11,495 nt of DNA from Planctomycetaceae bacterium (GTDB lineage Bacteria; Planctomycetota; Planctomycetia; Pirellulales; Thermoguttaceae). The stretch is taken from NCBI GenBank assembly GCA_031254675.1, contig JAIRTV010000388.1:1-11495 (forward strand). Reading direction: 5' to 3'. Positions 1-7,098 of the stretch are shown piece after piece. How positions within the stretch are numbered: the first letter of the stretch is position 1; each line of letters opens with the position of its first letter. The notes under the pieces were generated by a model. The model did no database searches, was not told the origin of the DNA, and saw only the letters and a list, made by a program, of their open reading frames with translations. The translations under genes and the position numbers were made by a program.

Positions 1-260
1 TGTTTTACGCCGGAGAGATGCAGCAGAGAATAGAGCAACATAGAAGCGTGTCCCACCGAAAGAACAAAACGATCACGACCAAGCCATGCGGGGTTTGCCG
101 GATCAAATTTGAGGACTTCGTTGAACAAAAGATAGCCAAGCGGGGCAAGAGCCATTGCGGTGCCTGGGTGTCCGCTGTTGGCTTGTTGGACGGCTTCCAT
201 AGAGAGGGTTCGGATTGTATCAACCGCCAATTTTTCTGAAGAAGTCATTGAAAAAGTCAT
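1..260 (-). CDS. tkt: Transketolase, N-terminal part (cut by window edge)
   Basis: Transketolase moves two-carbon ketol units between sugar phosphates in the cytoplasmic pentose phosphate pathway, using thiamine diphosphate (ThDP). Reading the minus strand from base 260 gives 86 uninterrupted codons that run off the left edge. The protein starts MTFSMTSSEKLAVDTIRTLS and contains three family signatures in the expected order: MEAVQQANSGHPG (residues 21-33), FDPANPAWLGRDRFVLS (52-68) and GHASMLLYSLLHLSG (70-84). His31 in SGHPG and His71 in GHAS match the conserved histidines of the ThDP/substrate site. The ATG at 260 is chosen because an AGGA lies 9 bases upstream; an in-frame ATG at 248 is the alternative. 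About 580 residues of the usual ~660 lie outside the window. The gene is divergent from the rightward cluster and has its own promoter candidate. Identity is very secure; only the exact start is open. Confidence 0.95.
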   Translation of the reverse strand, partial: MTFSMTSSEKLAVDTIRTLSMEAVQQANSGHPGTAMALAPLGYLLFNEVLKFDPANPAWLGRDRFVLSVGHASMLLYSLLHLSGVK

Positions 261-335
261 AAAATTTATTCCTATTAAAGAAGGGCTGGTGAAAAAATTG
301 TTCTTAGAGAATTGTTCCTATAATAGACGGTTGGT

Positions 336-363
336 ATTATAGTTTTTTTCTATTGGGTTGCAA
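336..363 (-). promoter_or_regulatory. Sigma-70-like promoter candidate for transketolase
   Basis: On the minus strand there is TTGCAA (363-358), a 16-base spacer, and a perfect TATAAT (341-336). Predicted transcription would begin near 329 and leave a leader of roughly 70 bases before the transketolase start at 260. The -10 box matches consensus fully and the -35 box in four of six positions. Position and direction fit the gene, but this is pattern matching only. Confidence 0.45.
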
Positions 364-375
364 GAGAGAGGTTTG

Positions 376-507
376 ATGGCGTTAAAGGCGGCGAGCAAGG
401 TGGAGTGGCAAGAAAAACAACCAAGTTTTAGGGAAAGGTTTTTCGACACGATAACCCCTGAAAATGGCGCATTTTCATCTGAAAAGAAAGGTTGCCTCCT
501 GACTTAG
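376..507 (+). CDS. Doubtful 43-codon ORF in the tkt/toroid intergenic gap
   Basis: An ATG at 376 opens 43 codons ending at TAG 505-507. The product begins MALKAASKVEWQEKQ and ends GCLLT. A purine-rich GAGAGG (366-371) lies only 4 bases before the ATG, closer than usual, and a TATAAT at 319-324 on the same strand could be a -10 box, though its -35 is poor. The peptide is polar and charged with no hydrophobic segment, and I recognise no family. An 8-bp perfect palindrome (459-477) lies inside it. It could be a genuine small protein, but an ORF this short in a gap between divergent genes is easily chance. Confidence 0.2.
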   Translation: MALKAASKVEWQEKQPSFRERFFDTITPENGAFSSEKKGCLLT

Positions 508-710
508 GGAAGGGTTCGAGAAAGGGTCTAATAGTCGAGAATAGAGTTCCAAATGAATGATCAACTTGTATGATAAAATTCTGCGATTTTGCGAGTGTCA
601 ACACGCCCTAGCACTCAACTCAATACGTATGGGTTGTTTACCTTGCTTGCCGAAATTAACAGCCAACCTCTGAACAATAGGAAAATATTATCAAAATTTT
701 TGTTTTTTGG

Positions 711-738
711 TTGGCAAAAAATTTTTACGGATTATAAT
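711..738 (+). promoter_or_regulatory. Strong sigma-70-like promoter before the toroid gene
   Basis: TTGGCA (711-716), a 16-base spacer and a perfect TATAAT (733-738) lie just upstream of the rightward cluster. Transcription would start near 745, giving a leader of about 77 bases before the ATG at 822. This also argues against the upstream in-frame GTG at 747, which would sit almost on the transcription start. It probably drives the toroid gene and possibly the deacetylase and double-protease genes behind it. Confidence 0.55.
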
Positions 739-809
739 TACGAGTTGTGAAAAAATTTTGTTTTCCGTCTTACTCCGAACACCCGTTCCGAGATGATACC
801 CCATTTGAT

Positions 810-813
810 AGGA
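810..813 (+). promoter_or_regulatory. Ribosome binding site that fixes the toroid gene start
   Basis: AGGA at 810-813 is followed by 8 bases and then ATG at 822. This is near-ideal spacing and favours 822 over the GTG at 747 that would extend the frame by 25 residues. Confidence 0.5.
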
Positions 814-821
814 AACCAGAT

Positions 822-2375
822 ATGAGCGAAAAAAATATTCCAACAAACAACATCTCAACAACAGAAGATGTTGAAGATCTTCCGGTTAGCGATGATTATG
901 ATCCGGCACTAGAAAATATCCGCCAGAAATTTTCAATCCGGCAATTTATGCGAGATGCACCAAGTATTGTGTTTAGCCTGGCGGTTCACGGTATTGTGTT
1001 GCTCATTCTCGCCATCTGCTATCTGCCGGCAATTGTTGATTTTCGCCCCGACTTAACAGCCAATTTAGAAGATTTAGGCGAAATCGAAGATGTTGATATT
1101 TACGAAGAAGAACCGGTTGAGATCAATCTTGATGAAACCAACGACGTTACGGAAATCGACACAACAGTAGAAACCATGACGACGGAAATAAATGTTCCCG
1201 AAGCTGCGCCGGAAATTGCAACTGCCGATCTCGGTAATCTCATGGCGCCCGACACGTTAATCTCCAAAATGAGCGGATCAAGCGAACTTGGCGGTCGGAA
1301 AGATAAAGGCACAGCGGTTGCGAGTGGCGGAGGTTCAGAAGCCAGCGAACGAGCCGTTGCCAGCGGTCTCCAGTGGATTGCGGAACACCAACTTCCCAAT
1401 GGCGCTTGGTCTTATACCCAAGTAAGAAATCCCAACTGTCGCGGAAAATGCAAAGATTCGCCAATGGATTCGGCAAACAAATCGTATGTTTCCGCAACAG
1501 CAATGGCGTTACTGCCCATGTTGGGTTCGGGTATTACGCACAAAGACGGCAAATACAAGAAAGAAGTTAAAGCCGGTCTCGATTATATTACCAGCAATTA
1601 TCAAATGAGACCCGAAGGAATTATTCTTGCCGAAAAAGGCGCATCCCCCGTCATGTATCATCAAGGTTTGACAACAATTGTCATTTGCGAAGCCGCCGCA
1701 ATGACTCGCGATAAAAATCTCGAAAAAATCGCACAAGGCGCAATCAATTATATTGTGTGGGCGCAGGATCCTGTTGGTGGCGGTTGGCGTTACACGCCCA
1801 AACAACCAGGCGATACTTCAGGCATGGGTTGGAATTTTATGGCGTTGAAAAGTGCGCAAATGGCTTATCTTAATGTTCCGCCCAGAACAATTCGTGGTGC
1901 AAAACATTTTCTCGATAATGTTGTTGGTATTGAGGGCGGAGCCAAATACGGTTACGAAAGTGCCAAAGACGGACCAAGAATTAGTTTAACGCCAATTGGT
2001 TTGCTGGGTCAAATGTACATGGGTTGGAAATCCGATCATCCGTCCTTAGTTAAAGGCACCGATTATGTTTCGAAAGCAGGACCGCAAATGAACAATATTT
2101 ATTACTGTTATTATGCGACGCAGGTCATGCATCATATTGGCGGTGAAAAATGGGACAGATGGAATAAACGGATTCGCGATGAACTTATCAAACGTCAAGT
2201 GACGGATGGTCACGAAAAAGGAAGTTGGTCAACGGAGATTGGGGGCGGTTTAGTTGGCGGTTCCGGTGGTCGCTTGACCTGTACCTCGTTCGCGACAATG
2301 ATTTTGGAAGTTTATTACCGACATCTCCCGTTATACCGAAAAACCACAACTGTTGATGCGTTTCCGTTGGATTAG
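822..2375 (+). CDS. Membrane-anchored prenyltransferase/squalene-cyclase-like repeat protein
   Basis: A 517-residue protein of a type common in planctomycetes; its cellular role is not established. A polar N-terminus (1-46) precedes one hydrophobic span (about 47-70, SIVFSLAVHGIVLLILAICY), so it is likely a single-pass protein with most of its mass outside the cytoplasm. An acidic linker follows (about 79-135, rich in Glu, Asp and Thr), then a Gly/Ser-rich hinge (150-173). The C-terminal domain (about 175-505) shows alpha-toroid repeats: ASERAVASGLQWIAEHQ with NGAWSY (175-198), QDPVGGGWRYTP (315-326) followed by DTSGMGWNFMALKSA, and EKGSWS (465-470). I do not see the DxDD acid motif of true squalene-hopene cyclases, so catalysis of that reaction is doubtful. 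A CxxxC pair (206 and 210) lies in an insertion. The start at 822 is supported by AGGA and the promoter at 711-738; a GTG at 747 is the alternative. It heads the envelope-related cluster. Confidence 0.85.
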   Translation: MSEKNIPTNNISTTEDVEDLPVSDDYDPALENIRQKFSIRQFMRDAPSIVFSLAVHGIVLLILAICYLPAIVDFRPDLTANLEDLGEIEDVDIYEEEPVEINLDETNDVTEIDTTVETMTTEINVPEAAPEIATADLGNLMAPDTLISKMSGSSELGGRKDKGTAVASGGGSEASERAVASGLQWIAEHQLPNGAWSYTQVRNPNCRGKCKDSPMDSANKSYVSATAMALLPMLGSGITHKDGKYKKEVKAGLDYITSNYQMRPEGIILAEKGASPVMYHQGLTTIVICEAAAMTRDKNLEKIAQGAINYIVWAQDPVGGGWRYTPKQPGDTSGMGWNFMALKSAQMAYLNVPPRTIRGAKHFLDNVVGIEGGAKYGYESAKDGPRISLTPIGLLGQMYMGWKSDHPSLVKGTDYVSKAGPQMNNIYYCYYATQVMHHIGGEKWDRWNKRIRDELIKRQVTDGHEKGSWSTEIGGGLVGGSGGRLTCTSFATMILEVYYRHLPLYRKTTTVDAFPLD

Positions 2376-2438
2376 TATATTTTTCCGTAACATTTCTTGG
2401 GAATTGACCGGAAGAAAACAGTGACGCTTGAACCTATT

Positions 2439-3290
2439 ATGAACATGATCAATGCTTTTTCGGTTGATGTGGAAGATTATTATCAGGTTGGGGCTTTTTC
2501 CGGCATCATTTCGCCGAATGAGTGGGGGCAATGGGAATCACGAGTGGTTGCCAATACTCTGAAAATACTTGATATTCTTGATTCCGGTTCGAAACCAATA
2601 AGCGGAACATTTTTTATACTTGGTTGGATTGCGGAGCGGTTTCCTTTGTTGGTTCGTGAAATTGCTGATCGAGGGCACGAAATTGCTTCGCATGGTTTTG
2701 GGCATCAATTAGTGTACGAAATGACGGAAGCAGAATTTCGAAACGATGTCCGTCGAACACGGTTGTTGTTGCAAGAACAATCAGGTCAACCGGTTCTTGG
2801 TTATCGTGCACCTAGTTTTTCCATTGTCAAACGTACACCTTGGGCGCATCGTATTTTGGTTGAAGAAGGTTATCGTTACGACAGCAGTATTTTTCCGATT
2901 CATCATGATTTACACGGCAATGCGGACGCTCCGCTTGAAATTCACGAGATCACAACAGAATCGGGAACGATTCGCGAATTTCCGCCGGCGGTTGTTCGTT
3001 GTTTTGGGCAAAATTTACCGATTGGCGGTGGTGGTTATTTTCGTTTTTTTCCTTATTTTGTAACGTCTTATTGTCTTCGTTCGGTCAACATGTCCGGCAG
3101 ACCGTTTGTGTTTTATATTCATCCTTGGGAGGTTGACCCGAAACAACCACGAATTCCCAATGCATCATTGAAAAGCCGTTTCCGTCATTACTTGAACCTA
3201 CGCCGAACAGAATCACGCCTAAAACGTCTGCTCAACGATTTCAATTTTGTACCAATTCGAAATGTGTTACAACTCGAATCCTGTGAATAA
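2439..3290 (+). CDS. Polysaccharide deacetylase, NodB/DUF3473 type
   Basis: A predicted metal-dependent carbohydrate esterase that removes N- or O-acetyl groups from a glycan, probably during exopolysaccharide or envelope synthesis. Numbered from the ATG at 2439 (283 residues), the NodB motifs appear in order: FSVDVEDYYQ (7-16) with motif-1 Asp residues, SHGFGH (84-89) with metal-ligand His85 and His89, GYRAPSFS (121-128), YDSSIFP (147-153) and FYIHPWE (225-231) with His228. The opening NAFSVDVEDYYQVGAF and the C-terminal IHPWEVDP region are typical of the subfamily seen at PEP-CTERM/exosortase loci (TIGR03006-like), but no exosortase gene is in the window. There is no signal peptide. Start choice is open: ATG 2439 fits the usual family length, whereas GTG 2421 has GGAAG (2410-2414) 6 bases upstream. 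The gene starts about 63 bases after the toroid gene and is probably co-transcribed with it. Confidence 0.88.
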   Translation: MNMINAFSVDVEDYYQVGAFSGIISPNEWGQWESRVVANTLKILDILDSGSKPISGTFFILGWIAERFPLLVREIADRGHEIASHGFGHQLVYEMTEAEFRNDVRRTRLLLQEQSGQPVLGYRAPSFSIVKRTPWAHRILVEEGYRYDSSIFPIHHDLHGNADAPLEIHEITTESGTIREFPPAVVRCFGQNLPIGGGGYFRFFPYFVTSYCLRSVNMSGRPFVFYIHPWEVDPKQPRIPNASLKSRFRHYLNLRRTESRLKRLLNDFNFVPIRNVLQLESCE

Positions 3291-3350
3291 AAGAAATCGT
3301 AAAATTTTTTGTCATTCTATTTTTCACACTTGAAATTTCGGTTCGCGATA

Positions 3351-6314
3351 ATGAAACAATTTTATTTGGCGATTCTGTTTCTGATTGTTATCTTTGATTG
3401 TGGAGTTGTTCTTTCCGGCGACGTGATTGAGCGGGCAATGCGAGCTACCGTGGCGATTTTTCCAGCAAATCCTGATGATCCGGCTGGAGGTGGAAGCGGT
3501 GTTGTGATTTCGCCGGAGGGTTACGCCTTGACGAATTTTCATGTTGTTCAGCCTTGCGGTCCGGCAATGAAATGCGGAATGGCAGACGGGCAACTTTATG
3601 ATGCGGTGGTGGTTGGTCTTGATCCGGTTGGTGATCTTGCGTTGATCAAATTGCTCAACCGTAACGATTTTCCATTCGCTCCTCTTGCCGACAGTGATTC
3701 TGTTACGGTTGGTGATGCCGTTTTTGTAATGGGTAATCCGTTTCTGTTGGCTCTTGACTACAAACCTTGTGTTTCGAAAGGTATTATTTCCGGAGTTCAC
3801 CGTTATCAATTTCCGTCCGGAACATTTTTGGAATACACCGATTGTTTACAAACCGATGCCGCAGTCAATCCGGGAAACAGTGGCGGTCCGCTTTTTAACG
3901 AAACAGGAAATATTATTGGAATTGTTGGTCGTTGTTCTTTTGAAAAACGCGGTCGCGTTAATGTTGGTATTGGTTACGCTATTTCGAGCAATCAAGTACG
4001 TTATTTTCTTGGCGATTTGAAAAGTGGTCGAATTGTTGATCATGCGACAATGAATGCGGTTGTTTCGACAGACAAAGATGGTCGGGTTTTATTCGATGAT
4101 ATTCTCGTAACATCCGACGCGTACCGGAATGGTTTGCGTTACAACGATGAATTGTTACGTTTTGCTGGTAAAACGATTGATACGGCAAATACGTTCAAAA
4201 ATCAAATTGGTCTTTTTCCGAAACACTGGCGATTACCGGTTATTGTTCGCGGCAAGGATGGAAAACGATTTGAATTGATGGTTCGGCTTGGCGGTTTGCA
4301 CAGCGAAGCAGAACTGATTGAAATGACCGAAAAAATGATGGAACCGCCAATTGTTCCGCCGGACTTCAAAAAAACGCCACAAAAACATAATCATAACGAA
4401 AAAGAAACGGAAAAGAAAAAAGAGAAAGACGCTGAAAATGAATCTGAAAAAAATACACCCGAAAAAATTCCAGACGGGTTTAAGGAAATTGAAATTTCCG
4501 CTCCCGACGGTCAAGCCATCAAATTATTACAAAAAGAATTTTTTATTCCCGAAACAGTTAAACCGTTTTACGAAAAACAACACGGTTACGCTAATTATTA
4601 TTTTAATCGGCAAGAACTAAAGCGGGTTCTTAATAATTGGCGCAAAAATGTTGATATTGCGCACGATACCGGTTGGAAATTTTCCGGTCAATTGAAAAAT
4701 CGAAACGAATCTTTTTCGTTTCATATTGATGACAAAGGTGTTCGCTATGAGTTGCCGGTTGAGACAGGTTTTTGGAACGCTGATTTAATGCTTCAAACGG
4801 AAGTATTTATTGTTGATCCGATGACGCATTATCAATCGCCTCGTGGTAGCGGTGGATTGTTTACTGCTTTTTATTTGTTGCGACAATTGGCGGTTAAAGA
4901 CACAATTCAGGATGCCGAAACAATATATATCGGTACCGCACCGATTGGCGGAAATCTTAAAGAATTGTACGATATTTGTGGAATGACGTGGCGAGGAAAT
5001 AACGTTCGTTTTTATTTCGAGCCGGAAACTGGGGCAATTGTGTTGATTGAAATGTCGGGAAGTAGTCTTGATTTTCCGTGTGAAATTTTGTTTCGTAAAA
5101 ATTCCGCCAACCGACAAGAATGGGAAGTTCGATATGGTCGAATTTTATTTGGTACGTTTGAAATAGACAATTGGATGCCGAATGTACCGGCGGAGATGTT
5201 TTCGTTCGAGAAAAAAAATACCGAAGAAGAAACTCAATACAAAAACGAAACAAAAAAAATTAAAAATACCAAAACACAAACCTCTTCGTTCATTATTAAT
5301 GAAACGCTAAAAAAGATTGTCAAAATTTATGGAGCGGGAAATACTTCCGGAATGCACGGCTATCAAACCGGAATTTTTGTTTCGCCGGATGGTTACATTT
5401 TAACTGCGATTACTTCGGCGTTGCAAACGGATTCGATTCGTGTTGTATTGGATTCCGGACGAAAATTTGATGCACGCCTTCTCGCTGCTGATCCGGTGTT
5501 GGAACTTGCGTTACTCAAAATTCCCGTAACTGATGCGTCTTATTTTTCGCTACAAAATAATCCGTCTTCTCATTCGGACTCAGATTTTAATCCTCAGATT
5601 GGCGATTCGGTTTTGGCGGTATCCAATCCGTTCAATATTGCGGAGGGCAGCGAACCGGTAACTGTTCAACACGGTTATCTTGCCGCCAAAACGACACTTC
5701 GGGCAAGACGCGGAGTTTTCGAAACACCATATCAAGGAGCAATTTTTGTTGTCGATATAACGACAAACAATCCAGGTGCTTGCGGTGGTGCGTTGATTTC
5801 CGCAACAACCGGAAGTTTACTTGGTATTCTCGGCAAGGAATTGCGCAACAGAGAAAATAATAGTTGGCTTAACTACGCGATTCCCGTTTCTGTATTTCGC
5901 AATAAAATAAACGAAATGATAATTCAAACCGAAAAATCGTACGAAAAAATATCAGACAACTCATCAAGAGATATTCATCCGCAACTTATTGCGCCGCAAG
6001 CAATAACGCCGGAACAAGAATTGATTCCGGAAGACACGATTCAATTGTTTCAAGATTGGGGATTTCTTCTTGTTTCTCCGGTGTCGGGGCGAACACCGCC
6101 GTTTATTGATTTGGTTCGTTCCGGTAGTGAAGCGGCTCGACTGGGTTTGTGTCCTGATGACCTGATTGTGATGGTCAATAATCATCTTACACCGTCGTTA
6201 TCGGCGGTGGAGTATCAGATTCATCAGACAATTCCAGATGAACCGATTGTCTTGACGATAGAACGGCAAATGACACTTCTCGATTTCACCTTTACCAGAA
6301 AAAAGAAACAATAA
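3351..6314 (+). CDS. Secreted double trypsin-like (HtrA-type) protease, second domain degenerate
   Basis: A 987-residue exported protein. Residues 1-23 form a Sec signal peptide (MKQFYLAILFLIVIF core, likely cut near LSG). Domain 1 (about 24-225) is an HtrA-like trypsin fold with an intact triad: His64 in TNFHVV, Asp95 in DPVGDLALIK, Ser177 in NPGNSGGP. A PDZ-like segment follows (about 240-315), then a Lys/Glu-rich linker (340-372). An unrecognised region (about 376-615) is rich in beta-like stretches; it vaguely recalls LolA-type lipoprotein-binding folds, which is a guess. A second charged linker (620-645) leads to domain 2 (about 650-855). That domain keeps SPDGYILT, DPVLELALLK and NNPGACGGA but has Thr688, Glu718 and Cys811 at the triad positions. 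A second PDZ-like domain (about 895-975) contains GSEAARLGLCPDDLIVMVN. The ATG at 3351 is chosen because it directly precedes the signal peptide; the frame opens earlier at TTG 3309. The gene follows the deacetylase by 60 bases, perhaps in one operon. It is likely periplasmic; substrate unknown. Confidence 0.87.
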   Translation: MKQFYLAILFLIVIFDCGVVLSGDVIERAMRATVAIFPANPDDPAGGGSGVVISPEGYALTNFHVVQPCGPAMKCGMADGQLYDAVVVGLDPVGDLALIKLLNRNDFPFAPLADSDSVTVGDAVFVMGNPFLLALDYKPCVSKGIISGVHRYQFPSGTFLEYTDCLQTDAAVNPGNSGGPLFNETGNIIGIVGRCSFEKRGRVNVGIGYAISSNQVRYFLGDLKSGRIVDHATMNAVVSTDKDGRVLFDDILVTSDAYRNGLRYNDELLRFAGKTIDTANTFKNQIGLFPKHWRLPVIVRGKDGKRFELMVRLGGLHSEAELIEMTEKMMEPPIVPPDFKKTPQKHNHNEKETEKKKEKDAENESEKNTPEKIPDGFKEIEISAPDGQAIKLLQKEFFIPETVKPFYEKQHGYANYYFNRQELKRVLNNWRKNVDIAHDTGWKFSGQLKNRNESFSFHIDDKGVRYELPVETGFWNADLMLQTEVFIVDPMTHYQSPRGSGGLFTAFYLLRQLAVKDTIQDAETIYIGTAPIGGNLKELYDICGMTWRGNNVRFYFEPETGAIVLIEMSGSSLDFPCEILFRKNSANRQEWEVRYGRILFGTFEIDNWMPNVPAEMFSFEKKNTEEETQYKNETKKIKNTKTQTSSFIINETLKKIVKIYGAGNTSGMHGYQTGIFVSPDGYILTAITSALQTDSIRVVLDSGRKFDARLLAADPVLELALLKIPVTDASYFSLQNNPSSHSDSDFNPQIGDSVLAVSNPFNIAEGSEPVTVQHGYLAAKTTLRARRGVFETPYQGAIFVVDITTNNPGACGGALISATTGSLLGILGKELRNRENNSWLNYAIPVSVFRNKINEMIIQTEKSYEKISDNSSRDIHPQLIAPQAITPEQELIPEDTIQLFQDWGFLLVSPVSGRTPPFIDLVRSGSEAARLGLCPDDLIVMVNNHLTPSLSAVEYQIHQTIPDEPIVLTIERQMTLLDFTFTRKKKQ

Positions 6315-6384
6315 ATCTATTGTGCAATAACGCCATTCCAATATCCAATTTATTTACGAACGTCGTATGAAAGTCAATAGTGAT

Positions 6385-6391
6385 AAAGGAG
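6385..6391 (+). promoter_or_regulatory. Strong Shine-Dalgarno before the orphan 122-residue gene
   Basis: AAAGGAG at 6385-6391 with a 7-base spacer to ATG 6399 is the best ribosome binding site in the window. Several neighbouring genes lack a clear one, so it stands out and supports the small gene being translated. Confidence 0.6.
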
Positions 6392-6398
6392 TTAGACA

Positions 6399-6767
6399 AT
6401 GAGTTCACCCTGTTTGTTTATACTAAAAAGAAATATTACCAATGATCTTTGGTGTAAATATATCCAAGAAAAGGTAACGAGAGATTTTCCTTTGAGCAGT
6501 TTTTCATGCTTTACAAAAGACAATATCTTTCAGATGAAAATTTCTTTTGAAAAGTTAAATTACTACATTGAGGAATATATTATCAATGAACGGATAGGCT
6601 TATACTTTAATTCAGGTCAATGGGACAGCAATAAAGTATTACGCTGTTTTTTGCCTCTATTTTTCTTTCCAACAAAAAAACGTTTGCGAAAATCAATAGT
6701 TGATGCAATAACCGATGTATCGGACAAACTTATCACTTTTGATGGTCATCTCGTTCGTGAATTTTGA
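6399..6767 (+). CDS. Orphan hypothetical protein, 122 residues
   Basis: I do not recognise this protein. It begins MSSPCLFILKRNITNDLW and ends DKLITFDGHLVREF. No signal peptide or confident membrane span is present; the most hydrophobic patch is CFLPLFFFP (about residues 83-91), flanked by basic residues (TKKRLRK). Aromatic residues are abundant (many Phe and Tyr). The coding sequence is visibly more AT-rich than its neighbours and uses ATA for Ile (four times) and AGA for Arg (twice), codons the flanking genes rarely use. That could mean recent acquisition. The very good ribosome binding site supports expression. It lies 84 bases after the double-protease gene and is followed by 331 bases of apparently degraded sequence, so this pocket may be an insertion between older genes. 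A chance ORF is possible but less likely given the start signal. Confidence 0.55.
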   Translation: MSSPCLFILKRNITNDLWCKYIQEKVTRDFPLSSFSCFTKDNIFQMKISFEKLNYYIEEYIINERIGLYFNSGQWDSNKVLRCFLPLFFFPTKKRLRKSIVDAITDVSDKLITFDGHLVREF

Positions 6768-7098
6768 AGATCAGTGTACTTGTTCACTAATATTGAAATC
6801 ACTTAAAATTATCGATACGATAAAAGAATTTGGGACAACTTTTGTGATTGCCTAAATTGCGAGATGTTTCATCATACCAAGTTAAAGAAAAGTCTAATGA
6901 ATTAAGAGATTGACTTCACAGACTTATTGGATTAAAATTTTATCGTAGTTCAGTGATTTTTTCACTTTTCGCGGTGAAACTAGAAAACGTGAACATTACT
7001 GAAATAGGGTAAAACTTCTCGTATGCCGGATTCGCTGAAAGACCGGTTTAAGATTCCAATTTGAATGCTTTTATCATTATAACGGAGAGAAAATCACA
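6768..7098. other. Gap with a possible gene remnant
   Basis: No intact gene is visible. On the plus strand one frame from 6848 to 7012 reads LPKLRDVSSYQVKEKSNELR, then meets a TGA at 6911-6913, and continues as LHRLIGLKFYRSSVIFSLFA to a TAA at 7010-7012. Just upstream, in another frame, GAT ACG ATA AAA GAA TTT GGG reads DTIKEFG. The combination of a short helix-like start, an ELR segment and a FYR plus hydrophobic strand faintly resembles RelE/Gp49-like toxin proteins, but with a stop and a frame change it would be dead. The resemblance may be chance. The last 20 bases hold the ribosome binding site of the next gene (GGAGAG 7084-7089). Confidence 0.35.

Larger units (their letters stand above)
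261..710. other. Intergenic region between divergent tkt and toroid gene
   Basis: About 450 bases without a convincing gene. It holds the leftward transketolase promoter, a second TATAAT at 319-324 on the plus strand, the doubtful 43-codon ORF at 376-507, and a perfect 8-bp inverted repeat with a 3-base loop (TGAAAATG 459-466, CATTTTCA 470-477). Bases from about 365 to 540 look richer in G than the AT-rich flanks. I see no tRNA, riboswitch or terminator with a T-run here. The stretch 540-700 shows nothing I can name. Confidence 0.6.

Noticed and set aside
18..239. Plus-strand ORF at the left edge
   Set aside because: The minus strand here encodes unmistakable transketolase motifs, so this is a shadow.
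3324..3809. Open frame of 161 codons on the minus strand
   Set aside because: It lies entirely antisense to the first protease domain, which has clear catalytic motifs; composition is low-complexity Asn/Arg/Thr typical of a shadow frame.
4369..4470. A-rich tract that looked like a simple repeat or slippage site
   Set aside because: It encodes the Lys/Glu-rich linker of the double protease in one intact frame; no exact repeat unit is present and the frame continues normally.
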